Source of the DNA: Verrucomicrobiota bacterium
GTDB lineage: Bacteria > Verrucomicrobiota > Verrucomicrobiae > Chthoniobacterales > UBA10450
Assembly (NCBI GenBank): GCA_005887855.1
Contig: VBQB01000036.1
Location: forward strand, 1-10,297
Length of the DNA stretch: 10,297 nt
Direction: 5' to 3'
This document shows positions 1-7,617 of the stretch, piece after piece. The translations under genes were made by a program, and so were the position numbers. A model generated the notes under the pieces. That model made no database searches, was not told the DNA's origin, and was given only the letters and a program-made list of their open reading frames with translations. Within the stretch, counting starts at the first letter, position 1. The number at the start of each line of letters is the position of its first letter.

Positions 1-852
1 GTAAGCGTCATCGTCCCGAATTACAATCACGAAAAATACTTGCCGGAGCGGCTGCGTTCCATCACAGGACAAACTTACGAGAACATGGAAATCATCCTGC
101 TGGATGATGCTTCCACGGACAACAGCCGGGCCATTCTACAGAACTTTTCGAGCGAGGAGCGTCGGGCGCACTTCATTCCAAATACGCAAAACAGCGGCTC
201 GACGTTCAAACAATGGCGCAAGGGGCTGTCTCACGCACGTGGAAAATATGTCTGGGTCGCGGAGTCTGACGACGCTGCGGAACCGGCGTTCCTCGAAACT
301 TTAGTCGAGAAGCTCGAAGCGAATCCGGGGTTGAGCCTCGCCTACTGCCAGCTGCAAATGATGTCTTTAAATGGTGAGAAGCTTGGCACCCCGGAAGAAC
401 CTTGGCTCAGCGAAATCGATCCACTGCGTTGGAACACGGATTTTGTCAACGACGGAATCGACGAGATCCGGCGCTCGCTGGTGGTGAAAAACACGATGTT
501 GAATGCGAGCAGCGTGGTCTTCCGAAACGCGGAAGGCATTGCGGATTTGGTGGATGATTCGATGCGTTTTTGCGCTGATTGGCTTTTCTGGGTGCGGCTG
601 TTGCAGCGCGGCGGCGTGGCCTATATTGCCAAGCCACTGAGCCAATGGCGGATCCATAGCTCCAACGCTCGCAAGCGACCGCCAGGTGAATTGGAATGGC
701 TGGAAGGCGAGCGCGTGCTCTTGGAAGCCATTGAAATACTGAAAATGACCCCACCTGAGCGAGATCGGATCTTACTCGATTTTCTACGCAAATGTTGGAA
801 ATGGCGTATCGAAGCCGTCCCTCTTGAGCGAGAATCAGTCCCCAAAAAATAG
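1..852 (+). CDS. Family 2 (GT-A fold) glycosyltransferase, 5' partial
   Basis: This is a probable cytoplasmic glycosyltransferase that transfers a sugar from a nucleotide-sugar donor during surface-polysaccharide assembly. The reading frame is open from the first base of the window, so the real start lies upstream; 283 residues are visible. They begin with the strand and loop of a GT2 nucleotide-binding fold (VSVIVPNYNH, residues 1-10), followed by LLDDASTDNS (33-42), where the paired Asp typically contacts UDP. ESDD (88-91) sits where the DxD metal-binding motif is expected, and ADWLFW (192-197) is in the acceptor or catalytic-base region. The family's N-terminus normally begins a few residues before VSVIVP, so little is missing. 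TTG at 40 is the first start-like codon inside the window but would remove the first beta strand, so I reject it. The C-terminus is basic with no obvious membrane helix. Donor and acceptor cannot be predicted. Part of the gene recurs as a decayed copy at 2960-3098. Confidence 0.9.
   Translation, partial: VSVIVPNYNHEKYLPERLRSITGQTYENMEIILLDDASTDNSRAILQNFSSEERRAHFIPNTQNSGSTFKQWRKGLSHARGKYVWVAESDDAAEPAFLETLVEKLEANPGLSLAYCQLQMMSLNGEKLGTPEEPWLSEIDPLRWNTDFVNDGIDEIRRSLVVKNTMLNASSVVFRNAEGIADLVDDSMRFCADWLFWVRLLQRGGVAYIAKPLSQWRIHSSNARKRPPGELEWLEGERVLLEAIEILKMTPPERDRILLDFLRKCWKWRIEAVPLERESVPKK
331..468 (+). repeat. Intact member of a divergent direct repeat
   Basis: This part of the functional-looking glycosyltransferase gene is the match for the decayed copy at 2960-3098, in the same orientation and about 2.6 kb away. 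The two copies share several exact blocks of 10 or more bases. Such a pair could serve as a recombination substrate that deletes the two methyltransferase genes between them, although the divergence would lower the rate. Confidence 0.8.
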
Positions 853-1009
853 ATTCAAGAAACGGATTTCACAAATGGGCCGCACACCGAGTCATGAATA
901 TTGCGATCCAGCGCGATGCCGATCATATCGCACCCGCCACGACGAAAACCGTTGCTTTGAGGCAGACAACTACGCAGTCTTTCGATTTATCTCCGTATCC
1001 TGAAGCTCA

Positions 1010-1858
1010 TTGAACAAGCATTTGAATAACAAACTCCTCCTCTGCTTTCGAGAATTTATCGCAGCAGCGCTTAACCGGAAGAAACTCTTCAATGCGCAAG
1101 CGCCCAACGCAACAGGTGTGGACGCCACTTCGGTGGTTGTTTTCCAAAACGAGGGATGGTGCCCGATCTGCGAAGCGAGGGTTACGTTTTCCGCGCGCAA
1201 CTCTTGGTTTAGAGACCACTACCTTTGTGATCGATGCGGCTCCATCCCGCGTGAAAGAGCGTTGATGCACGTTATCCAGACGCGGTATCCCAATTGGCGC
1301 GATCTTACTATTCACGAAAGTTCTCCTGGTAACAGAGGTGCAAGCGTCAAGTTAGCCCAACAGTGCCGATCCTACACACCGTCTCAATATGATCCGCAGC
1401 TGGGTTTTGGAAATACTCATCCAAACGCTGGTTACCGTAGCGAGAACCTTGAAAATCAGACATTTCCCGACGAAGCTTTCGATCTCATTGTCACTCAAGA
1501 TGTTTTTGAACATGTTTTTGATGCTCCTGCGGCTTTCATGGAAATCGCCCGCACGCTTAGGCCTGGGGGAGCCCATATCTTTACGACTCCACTTATTAAC
1601 AAAGACAAGCCTTCGGAAAGGAGGGCATCCATTTCGGACGGAGGGATCGTTTATCACCACTCTCCCGAGTATCATTACAATCCTATGAGCGCAGAAGGCT
1701 CGCTGGTCACCTGGGATTGGGGCGAAGATATCGTCACTCATATAAAGAATGCCAGTGGGCTTGATACACAAGTTGTTGCACTGGACGATCTTAAGATGGG
1801 CATTCGCGCGGAGTATATCGAAGTGCTGGTGACGACTCGCCCGATTGAGGCAGAATAG
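1010..1858 (+). CDS. SAM-dependent methyltransferase with N-terminal zinc ribbon
   Basis: A 282-residue class I methyltransferase (methyltransferase type 11-like), probably acting on a sugar or glycan intermediate. Residues 1-25 form a basic helical leader. CPIC at 51-54 and CDRC at 73-76 form a four-cysteine zinc ribbon, followed by CGSIPRERALM. The Rossmann domain begins with HESSPGN (from about 102) in the SAM-binding motif I position, with Glu103 and a Pro-Gly instead of the usual GxGxG. DLIVTQDVFEHV (158-169) is the post-motif strand, and LRPGG closes the core. Zinc-ribbon methyltransferases of this layout are common in glycan clusters. The start is uncertain: TTG at 1010 is the first start-like codon after an in-frame TGA at 1001, no clear Shine-Dalgarno precedes it, and the next in-frame ATG (1264) lies after the ribbon. 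Substrate unknown. Confidence 0.85.
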   Translation: MNKHLNNKLLLCFREFIAAALNRKKLFNAQAPNATGVDATSVVVFQNEGWCPICEARVTFSARNSWFRDHYLCDRCGSIPRERALMHVIQTRYPNWRDLTIHESSPGNRGASVKLAQQCRSYTPSQYDPQLGFGNTHPNAGYRSENLENQTFPDEAFDLIVTQDVFEHVFDAPAAFMEIARTLRPGGAHIFTTPLINKDKPSERRASISDGGIVYHHSPEYHYNPMSAEGSLVTWDWGEDIVTHIKNASGLDTQVVALDDLKMGIRAEYIEVLVTTRPIEAE

Positions 1859-2048
1859 TTGGAAGCCGGATCTCGCTTCATGCACTCCGTCTTCATCCGT
1901 AGCATTTAGCAACGTGGATTTTTCCAGTGTGGGTTATTCTCCGTAAGGCTACGATTTGGGACAATTGTGATTTAATTCAAGGGGGGTTCATTTTGCTTGC
2001 CTTGACTGTAGTCGGTGGCGTGATTGGTATGGTTCCGCCAATGACCAT

Positions 2049-2771
2049 ATGTGGATCACGGGCCAGCAGTGGTATTTCGACGCTGGAAGGTCAGCGCTGG
2101 ATTGCATCAAGTCAGCACTTACCACCGCACACATCGCACCGACGTCGATTCTCGACCTGCCGTGCGGCCACGGACGGGTCTGTCGGATGCTGAGGGCGTT
2201 TTTCCCCGATGCCCATCTGACTGTCACCGATCTCGACCATGACGGGGTGGACTTCTGCGCTGCGCAGTTTAACGCGACGCCGGTTTATTCGCACGAGGAT
2301 ATCTGGCGCGTCAGCCTCGACCAGTGCTTCGATCTGATCTGGTGCGGATCGCTGTTCACGCAACTGGATGCTCCGCAATTGCCGGACTTCCTCGGCTTTT
2401 TTGCCGAGCACTTGTCGCCGGATGGCGTGCTCGTCTTCACCACCCATGGACGGCAGCCGATCCAGTGGATGCGAGAAGGGTTTTTTGACTATGGCCTGAG
2501 CCGCGAAGAACAGCGCACGCTCATCGAGGGATACGTCAAGGAGGGATTCGGATTCGTTTCGCCCAGCAACCAGGCGTTCGGCATCTCGCTTTCCTCGATG
2601 GCTTTTGTGTGTCGGCAGCTCGAACGGTGGCCGTCGCTGCGGCTTATTGACTTTCATGAAGCCGGGTGGACCGGCCACCAGGACGTGGTGTCCCGCCTTA
2701 GGTTGCGAAAGCCGCGGCCGAATCTTGATGAACTCATGGTTTGGATGACTTTAAGTTACTCACTTTTGTAA
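2049..2771 (+). CDS. Class I SAM-dependent methyltransferase, 5' end doubtful
   Basis: A 240-residue methyltransferase. Motif I is ILDLPCGHGRV (34-44), Asp61 in TVTDLDHD is the ribose-binding acidic residue, DLIWCGSLFTQL is the motif IV strand, and LSPDGVLVFTTHG follows as the post-core strand. Residues 1-20 (MWITGQQWYF then DAGRSALDCI) are a family-like N-terminal helix, and the same frame upstream of the ATG also reads like family sequence (DWYGSANDH) back to TGA at 1968, with no ATG, GTG or TTG in between. The gene may therefore be truncated or mutated at its 5' end, with ATG 2049 an internal rescue start; no Shine-Dalgarno is visible before it. The C-terminus after GHQDVV looks unlike the rest of the domain. 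By eye it is richer in G and C than the preceding methyltransferase and the following membrane protein, which may mean a separate origin. Likely a glycan-modifying enzyme; substrate unknown. Confidence 0.75.
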   Translation: MWITGQQWYFDAGRSALDCIKSALTTAHIAPTSILDLPCGHGRVCRMLRAFFPDAHLTVTDLDHDGVDFCAAQFNATPVYSHEDIWRVSLDQCFDLIWCGSLFTQLDAPQLPDFLGFFAEHLSPDGVLVFTTHGRQPIQWMREGFFDYGLSREEQRTLIEGYVKEGFGFVSPSNQAFGISLSSMAFVCRQLERWPSLRLIDFHEAGWTGHQDVVSRLRLRKPRPNLDELMVWMTLSYSLL

Positions 2772-3193
2772 GGTAGTGGGCCGTGCACCGTGCGGTTTAT
2801 AACACCTGTGCTGCAACTCTGCAATGCGCTAGCCTCCTGTCGCGGTTTGGAGTCGGTGCATGATATGTATCAAGCAATCCGATTTTGCGGAACCAGGTCT
2901 ATCATGCGGAAACACGTTTATCAATATATAAAGGACCCTATAATCTGATGAGCAGAATTTTGACTCTCGCCTACTGCCGACTGCAAAATCGTGTCTCCAA
3001 ACGACGAGAAGCTTGGCCCCCGGATGAGCCTTGGGTGAGCGAAAGACATCCGCTGCGTTGGAAAGACGGATTTTGTCAACGAAGGAATCGACGAGATTGT
3101 CGCCCGATGGCAAATCATCGGGCAGCTTTAGCTAACTCTTGCCTTTCACGTATAAGTAAACTGGGATAGAGAGACTTAGTCTGACGTTGAAAA
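2772..3193. other. Gene-free 422-base gap with a glycosyltransferase fossil
   Basis: I see no intact gene here. Bases 2960-3098 are a degenerate copy of part of the glycosyltransferase gene at the left edge, listed separately. Bases 2772-2959 contain no recognisable protein similarity, apart from a possible 8-base match (gcggaacc at 2887) to the same gene at 277, which is too short and out of register to rely on. Bases 3099-3193 are AT-rich and lead into the membrane-protein gene; any promoter for that gene should lie here, but I cannot name convincing -35 and -10 boxes. Confidence 0.6.
2960..3098 (+). pseudogene. Decayed fragment of a GT2 glycosyltransferase
   Basis: This stretch aligns by eye with bases 331-468 of the glycosyltransferase gene at about four-fifths identity, with three single-base indels. 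Matching landmarks are ctcgcctactgcc, gagaagcttggc, ctgcgttgga and acggattttgtcaacga. In translation, LTLAYCRLQ corresponds to LSLAYCQLQ, then DEPWVSE to EEPWLSE after a shift, then DFVNEGIDEI to DFVNDGIDEI after another shift. The similarity stops abruptly near 3098 and is not detectable before 2960, so only the middle of the gene (about residues 111-156 of the visible part) survives. It cannot encode a working enzyme. It is most simply the leftover of a tandem or paralogous glycosyltransferase gene that once lay between the second methyltransferase and the membrane protein. Confidence 0.85.
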
Positions 3194-5122
3194 ATGAAAC
3201 ACAACGAAAGTAGTGAGACAAAGAGGGGAGTTGTATTCCAGTTAGCTATAGATTGGTTTATACCTCTTTGCGTTTGGGTCATGGTTATGCTATTAATTGG
3301 TTTCGGCGTTGCATCGAAGAGCGCAAAGGCGGTTACCCCCCCATGGTATGACGCCATGGAGTATTTCTACAAAGCAAAAACAACCTGGCAGTGCTTTTCA
3401 AAAGGCGATTGGGCCGCTGTTCTGGAAGCAGTGCCGTCTCGTAGGCCACCTCTGACCGCTCTGATCCTCTATCCGGTTGGATTCAACACCTCGATTCAGA
3501 GTTTTTATTTCCGATCGACCTTCGTTCCGATTCTGCTCGCATCATTAGCACTGTTGTTGCCTCTCGCGTTTGTAGCCGTGAGACGCCTTGAGAGAATTCT
3601 TGCGGTTGCAATAGCGTGCGCAGGGGCGAGCATGCCGATGTTCTATCACTTCGAGCCGAATAGGATCGAGCTAAACAGCAAAGTAGACTCCTATTGGGGA
3701 TTGGTCGACCCACTCCTTGCCGCATTTTCTGCTCTGGCTGTGGCTTTTGTCATCCTCGGGGTTCAAAGGAGGTCTTGGGCCGTAGAAACGGCGGGATGGA
3801 TCGCGGTGGCCCTTTCGATTTTTATAAAGCCGGCCGGGGTTCTAATAGCTTTTGTCGCGCTTGGTATCTCTTGGGCCGAAGGTCTCATTCGGTTGCTTCA
3901 AGGCATAAGGTCGAAGTCCGGTGAAAGAGTAAGCAAGAGGCGAATCGCAAGGCTGTGTTGTTACCATGTTCCCATGACTTTAGTCGCTGTTGGGTTGTGC
4001 GGAGCAACCGTCACCATAGCCCTGAGATCTTCTTTTTTGGGAAAGGACAATATAGAGCTTTTCGCTTCCGGCTCAAAAATAGTGCGCGGCTGGCTTACAG
4101 GCCCGCCGCTTCTTCCTGTACTGCTCGGAATTCTTCCCGAGACTCTCGGCTGGTTCTGGCTGGTGGCTTTGGTTGGTCTTGTGTTTTTTGTGCTACTAAA
4201 AATCCGTTCGTTGCTCGATTCGTTGCAAGTCGGATTAACGGTCAGGTTAACTAGCTGTACGGTTATCCTGGGGTGCGCTGTTTATTGGTGGTGGTTTATC
4301 TCATCTCCGCAACCCCGCTATTTATATCCCTTCCTGTTGATTCCAGTCGCATGGTTGAGCCACGATATGTTCAGCGTGATAAAGCGGCGCTCAATCGGCG
4401 TTCAAGAAGGAGCGGTCGCGTATTTTTTCGCTCCCGCGTTGGGAGTCATCATTTTATTGTGGATGCCAACACCTCCGCCGGCGATACAAAAACTGCTCGG
4501 AGTAAATCTTACCGCAGGGACTTTTGCACAAGATGTAAACCTTGGCCACAGACTGCTGGCTGAATGTGCAGATCAGCAAAAGCCGTTGACGTTATATAGC
4601 TTGGCCGCAGGGCGGGATGGCGTTGCAATAAGCGTTCAACAATATCTAAGAGGTATCTTAGACGAGCCTGGGTATTCCTTTAACGGTATTGCGTCGATCG
4701 ACTGGCGCCGGGCACCGGGCGTTCGCCTTGATGAACTCGTTTCCTCTGATCTGGTGCTTTGCGCTAGATGGATCCCAGACCAGACGGAGAAGAGTTTCCT
4801 TGTCAGTGTCGTCAAGGAGCGCAGACGGAATTGGTACAGGATGAAAGCAACCGACTCCAGTTACGAATTCTCTCTGTACCGTGATGCATGTCCAAGAACG
4901 TATTTTGAGGAGGTCGATGCGGTCGTCCACTGTCTGAATACTATGACGAACGCGGATGGACTACAGCTAATTTTCGATGGCGATCTCCGAGCCTATAGAA
5001 TTGTAGATCGAGACAAGCTCGCTGCGGCTCTTGCAAGATGGGCCGGGAACGTTAGATGGCTTACGGCGTTTCCCGAGCACAACAAGAGCTTCTTGGAGAA
5101 GCACTCCGAGGATTCAATGTGA
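3194..5122 (+). CDS. Polytopic GT-C-like glycosyltransferase (GT39/ArnT-like)
   Basis: A 642-residue integral inner-membrane protein, probably transferring a sugar from a polyprenyl-phosphate donor on the periplasmic side. Hydrophobic helices are visible at about 18-41, 108-129, 133-150, 168-190, 198-226, 258-277, 305-336, 352-370, 376-393 and 405-425. The first periplasmic loop carries PPWYDAMEYFYKAK, with Asp53 where GT-C enzymes place a catalytic acidic residue, and RRPPLTALILYP (83-94) follows as in ArnT/PMT-like proteins. A later loop, SPQPRYLYPF (371-380), resembles the conserved Arg-Tyr loop of the same group. The last 200 residues are soluble and hydrophilic, presumably a periplasmic domain of unknown role. 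ATG 3194 is preceded by an A-rich tract but only a weak Shine-Dalgarno. No frame disruption is seen. It could instead be an uncharacterised membrane protein with this fold, as sequence similarity in GT-C families is low. Confidence 0.7.
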   Translation: MKHNESSETKRGVVFQLAIDWFIPLCVWVMVMLLIGFGVASKSAKAVTPPWYDAMEYFYKAKTTWQCFSKGDWAAVLEAVPSRRPPLTALILYPVGFNTSIQSFYFRSTFVPILLASLALLLPLAFVAVRRLERILAVAIACAGASMPMFYHFEPNRIELNSKVDSYWGLVDPLLAAFSALAVAFVILGVQRRSWAVETAGWIAVALSIFIKPAGVLIAFVALGISWAEGLIRLLQGIRSKSGERVSKRRIARLCCYHVPMTLVAVGLCGATVTIALRSSFLGKDNIELFASGSKIVRGWLTGPPLLPVLLGILPETLGWFWLVALVGLVFFVLLKIRSLLDSLQVGLTVRLTSCTVILGCAVYWWWFISSPQPRYLYPFLLIPVAWLSHDMFSVIKRRSIGVQEGAVAYFFAPALGVIILLWMPTPPPAIQKLLGVNLTAGTFAQDVNLGHRLLAECADQQKPLTLYSLAAGRDGVAISVQQYLRGILDEPGYSFNGIASIDWRRAPGVRLDELVSSDLVLCARWIPDQTEKSFLVSVVKERRRNWYRMKATDSSYEFSLYRDACPRTYFEEVDAVVHCLNTMTNADGLQLIFDGDLRAYRIVDRDKLAAALARWAGNVRWLTAFPEHNKSFLEKHSEDSM

Positions 5123-5253
5123 TCGTAACTCGCGCCTGACACGAGACAAAAGATCGCCATGCCCAGGATGACCACTTTCGAGGCTGGCCTTGGCTAACCC
5201 GCCATTCGCAATCATCAGTCGGGTCCACAGCGATCCGCGCTGGCATCGCGTTC

Positions 5254-5285
5254 TGGCAGCTGGCGAACTTGTGTCGATGCTGCCA
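5254..5285. repeat. Inverted repeat between convergent genes
   Basis: TGGCAGC and GCTGCCA form perfect 7-base arms around an 18-base loop in the 247-base space between the convergent membrane-protein and FkbM genes. There is no following T-run on either strand, so it is not a standard Rho-independent terminator. The loop is long for a stable hairpin, and it may be chance. Confidence 0.3.
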
Positions 5286-5369
5286 AAGGGCGCAGGGCCA
5301 CAGAGTCGAAGATAAATAGAGAGCTCACTCCGCACACGTCAGGCAGGAATGCTTCGACCGCACGTCAGG

Positions 5370-6097
5370 TCATGATGTGAATAGATTCACGTACCAGTCC
5401 GAGCTCTCGCTTTTCCAGTCAGGAAGGAGTGGGATGAGTCCCTTGCTTGGGACTTGGCGGATCACCATGCCTTTGTCCCGGAGAGCCGCGATGAAGTCAT
5501 TGCGTTCGCTCCGGCCTGCTTTAAAGCGAAGGGGCAAATTTCAAGGAGAAGCTTTATGTCCGGGTTATCCGCCGAAACACGGTTCGCCCCTTTCAAGGCG
5601 TGAAGCTCAAATCCCTGCAAATCCATTTTGATCAAGTCGACGTGTTCTCCGGATTTGACGTAATCGTCAAGCCTCGTTGATCGAATAGAAAGAGTTCGCC
5701 GCGTTTCTCCTTCTTTCGGGTAAACCCGATGATCTACATTCAGCTCCTCGGAAATGTAGAGCGGCGACTCTCCTGTCTTGTTACTCACTGCGAACTGGTT
5801 CAAGCGTACATTTGAAAGCTTACGTGTAGCAGCACGCAATCGTTTAAAATTGTCGGGCGAAGGTTCGAATGAATGAACAACACCGGTCGAACCAACACAG
5901 TGGGAGAGAAACTGCGAATAAACACCGATATTCGCACCCGCGTCCAAAACGGTAGCTCCCTCAGACAAGATACTTTCAGCAGCTGCCGCTCCGCACGATC
6001 ACGGTAGGTCTTGTTAGGCGACATAAAGCGGTCGATAGATGGGAAAGGCGTGTTCGTAAACCTTATTTCCAATGCTACGAAGGAGCGAAGCCGACAT
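5370..6097 (-). pseudogene. FkbM-family methyltransferase broken by three indels
   Basis: This is the last gene of the minus-strand operon. ATG at 6097 begins one base after the TAA of the upstream methyltransferase. The first frame reads MSASLLRSIGNKVYEHAF then PIYRPLYVA and hits TAA at 6016-6014. A shifted frame continues KTYRDRAERQLL down to about 5977. The original frame then resumes with ILSEGATVLDAGANIGVYS (SAM motif I), VHSFEPSPDNF, and VDLIKMDLQGFELHALKG, the signature of Methyltransf_21/FkbM. Near 5501 a third shift is needed to leave the frame that ends at 5462 and read NDFIAALRDKGMVIRQV through DWYVNLFTS to TGA at 5370. One inserted base near 6014 and one lost base near each of 5976 and 5501 would restore about 242 residues, a normal FkbM length. 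The enzyme would have O-methylated a sugar hydroxyl. As read, it is inactive. Neighbouring long genes are undisturbed, which argues against general sequencing error. Confidence 0.85.
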
Positions 6098-6098
6098 T

Positions 6099-6884
6099 TT
6101 AGCGTCGCGCCAGAGTTGTTGTGAAGAAGGAGGCACACAGGCGCGGAAAATTGCGGCTGAATGCGAGGTCCGTCGAAAAAAATCTCCGATAAAGAGAATG
6201 CGGGATCGGGAGTCTGCGCGAGATTCCACCAGTAACCATGTAGGATAGGGCGCTAAAGGGCCGGGTCGATAGACTCGCAACATCGAAATTCTCGTTCAAT
6301 CGTTGCAGCCATTCGCGCCGCCGGAAAAAGATCAGCCACGGTAACGCGATATTCGCCGATGCCAGCGGGCCCTGCACCTTGGCTAACTCCGGCTCCGAAA
6401 TGCGGAAATCCACTGGTTCGTAGTGCAGATACTTGAAGATGGGAGTCGATAACACGGAGAAAAAAGGCTCAGTCGCAATGACTTTGCCGCCGGGTTTTAA
6501 TTTGCTGGCAGCACAGTTAAGAAATGCAATAGGGCTTTTCAGATGATGTAACACGTTCGTGAGCGTGATGACATCAATGCTGTTGTCTTTAATTGCCTCT
6601 AACTTGTCGATCTCGTGGCAGTCAAACACAAGATCGAGATAATCGAGATCAAGCACGTCGCTTGTTATGATGTTTGGAAGAAATTGTTTCAGAGGCGAGG
6701 TGCCACTTCCTACCTCGAGTATTGAGAGCGTCGACGGATTTGGAACGTCCCTGAATTGGTCGTGGTAAAGCTCGCGATACCAAAAAAGAAGATTCTTGTT
6801 AGCGCCAAGCCGCGCACGGTTACGCAATGTCGCGGCTCGGTCTTTAGCCTCCTCGCTCTGCACGACCGTCAACACGCTGCTCAT
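6099..6884 (-). CDS. Class I SAM-dependent methyltransferase (type 11)
   Basis: A 261-residue cytoplasmic methyltransferase. Motif I is ILEVGSGTSPL (55-65). IITSDVLDLDYLDLVFD supplies the acidic SAM-binding strand, SIDVITLTNVLHHL (102-115) is motif IV with the common post-motif histidine pair, and LKPGGKVIATEP closes the core. The C-terminal third is hydrophobic and aromatic (SALSYMVTGG, RRFFSTDLAF) and may be a lid or membrane-near region binding a lipid-linked glycan; that is inference. ATG 6884 overlaps the stop of the upstream methyltransferase as ATGA, and its own TAA is followed after one base by the ATG of the FkbM gene, so translation of all three is probably coupled. The substrate is not predictable; methylation of a sugar or of a glycan terminus is the likely role. 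Confidence 0.88.
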   Translation of the reverse strand: MSSVLTVVQSEEAKDRAATLRNRARLGANKNLLFWYRELYHDQFRDVPNPSTLSILEVGSGTSPLKQFLPNIITSDVLDLDYLDLVFDCHEIDKLEAIKDNSIDVITLTNVLHHLKSPIAFLNCAASKLKPGGKVIATEPFFSVLSTPIFKYLHYEPVDFRISEPELAKVQGPLASANIALPWLIFFRRREWLQRLNENFDVASLSTRPFSALSYMVTGGISRRLPIPHSLYRRFFSTDLAFSRNFPRLCASFFTTTLARR

Positions 6885-7603
6885 TTGATCGCGCGGATAT
6901 AAAGCGAACCGGCGAACTCCGAGATGACAGGCACCTTCTCCAGAAACCGGCCGAGCGCGTTCACGCGGTCGATCAGAGCAACCGGCGTTTTTGGATGCAG
7001 AAAATCGAACGGATCGATTCGAACGTCACGATAGCCTGTTTGTTCGAGCAGGCGCCTGAGTGGCCACCGAAAGAAGGCCGTCTCATCCGGTGAGTCGCCA
7101 AGCTTTCGTTTAATCCAGGGAATGTTCTTTTGCATCGCAATCTGTGGGTTCAGCATGTTCGGCTCTGTAAAATAGATTGTACCCGCCGGCTTCAACACGC
7201 GGTATATGTCGCGTAGCGCCTCTTCGATTTCGAGATGATGCAAAACCGAGCTGCCCACGACGGAGTCGAACACACCTTCAGAATAGCTCAGCGCATAGGC
7301 ATTCTGGATTTGATAACGAACATTTGAGGCAGAGCAGTTGGCCCTCGCTATTTCCAGGAGCTCGAGTGATACGTCGATCGCGATAATGTCCGCTCCCGAG
7401 CGCGCCAGTTCTCGAGTGAAGTAGCCAGTGCCACATCCCAACTCAAGCGCCGTCATTCCGGGCTCCAAATGATTGCTAAGCATTTTCACCCGGCGCACCC
7501 AGCGCAGTTTCCCCGCCGGAGTCTCCCAATTCCAAATTTTCCCGGCCCCGTGCGCCAAGAGATATTTCCCGTGCTCAATCTCGCTTTTCAGGCGGTCCGT
7601 CAT
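6881..7603 (-). CDS. Class I SAM-dependent methyltransferase
   Basis: A 240-residue methyltransferase with textbook motifs: ALELGCGTGYF (52-62), IIAIDVSLELLEIA with Asp77 for the SAM ribose, FDSVVGSSVLHHLE as motif IV, and VLKPAGTIYFTEPN after the core. The N-terminal 40 residues are charged and contain a KIWNWETPAGKLRW segment that may cover the substrate site. It sits between the two-domain glycosyltransferase (14 bases upstream) and another methyltransferase whose start it overlaps by four bases, so it is a mid-operon gene with no promoter of its own. Proteins of this type occur widely next to DPM1-like glycosyltransferases in polysaccharide loci. Activity on a sugar, a lipid carrier or another small molecule cannot be distinguished from sequence. 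Confidence 0.88.
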   Translation of the reverse strand: MTDRLKSEIEHGKYLLAHGAGKIWNWETPAGKLRWVRRVKMLSNHLEPGMTALELGCGTGYFTRELARSGADIIAIDVSLELLEIARANCSASNVRYQIQNAYALSYSEGVFDSVVGSSVLHHLEIEEALRDIYRVLKPAGTIYFTEPNMLNPQIAMQKNIPWIKRKLGDSPDETAFFRWPLRRLLEQTGYRDVRIDPFDFLHPKTPVALIDRVNALGRFLEKVPVISEFAGSLYIRAIK

Positions 7604-7617
7604 CTCACGTTGAGTTT

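Noticed and set aside
1352..1912. 186-codon open frame on the minus strand
   Set aside because: It lies antisense across the zinc-ribbon methyltransferase, whose motifs are clear on the plus strand; the antisense translation has no recognisable domain.
1927..2193. 88-codon plus-strand frame with a hydrophobic start
   Set aside because: It overlaps the start of the second methyltransferase out of frame; the hydrophobic stretch is brief and its second half is the shifted reading of a real domain.
2112..2678. 188-codon open frame on the minus strand
   Set aside because: It is antisense to the SAM motifs of the methyltransferase at 2049-2771 and shows only composition-driven, charged low-information sequence.
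2829..3113. 94-codon minus-strand frame
   Set aside because: It is the antisense of the glycosyltransferase fossil; the same antisense pattern appears opposite the intact gene, so it reflects the duplicated DNA and not a gene.
5335..5369. Short direct repeat cacgtcagg at 5335 and 5361
   Set aside because: Nine bases with 26-base spacing and no associated mobile gene; too short to call an insertion target duplication.
5377..5631. 84-codon plus-strand frame
   Set aside because: It is antisense to the 3' part of the FkbM pseudogene, which explains the sequence better.
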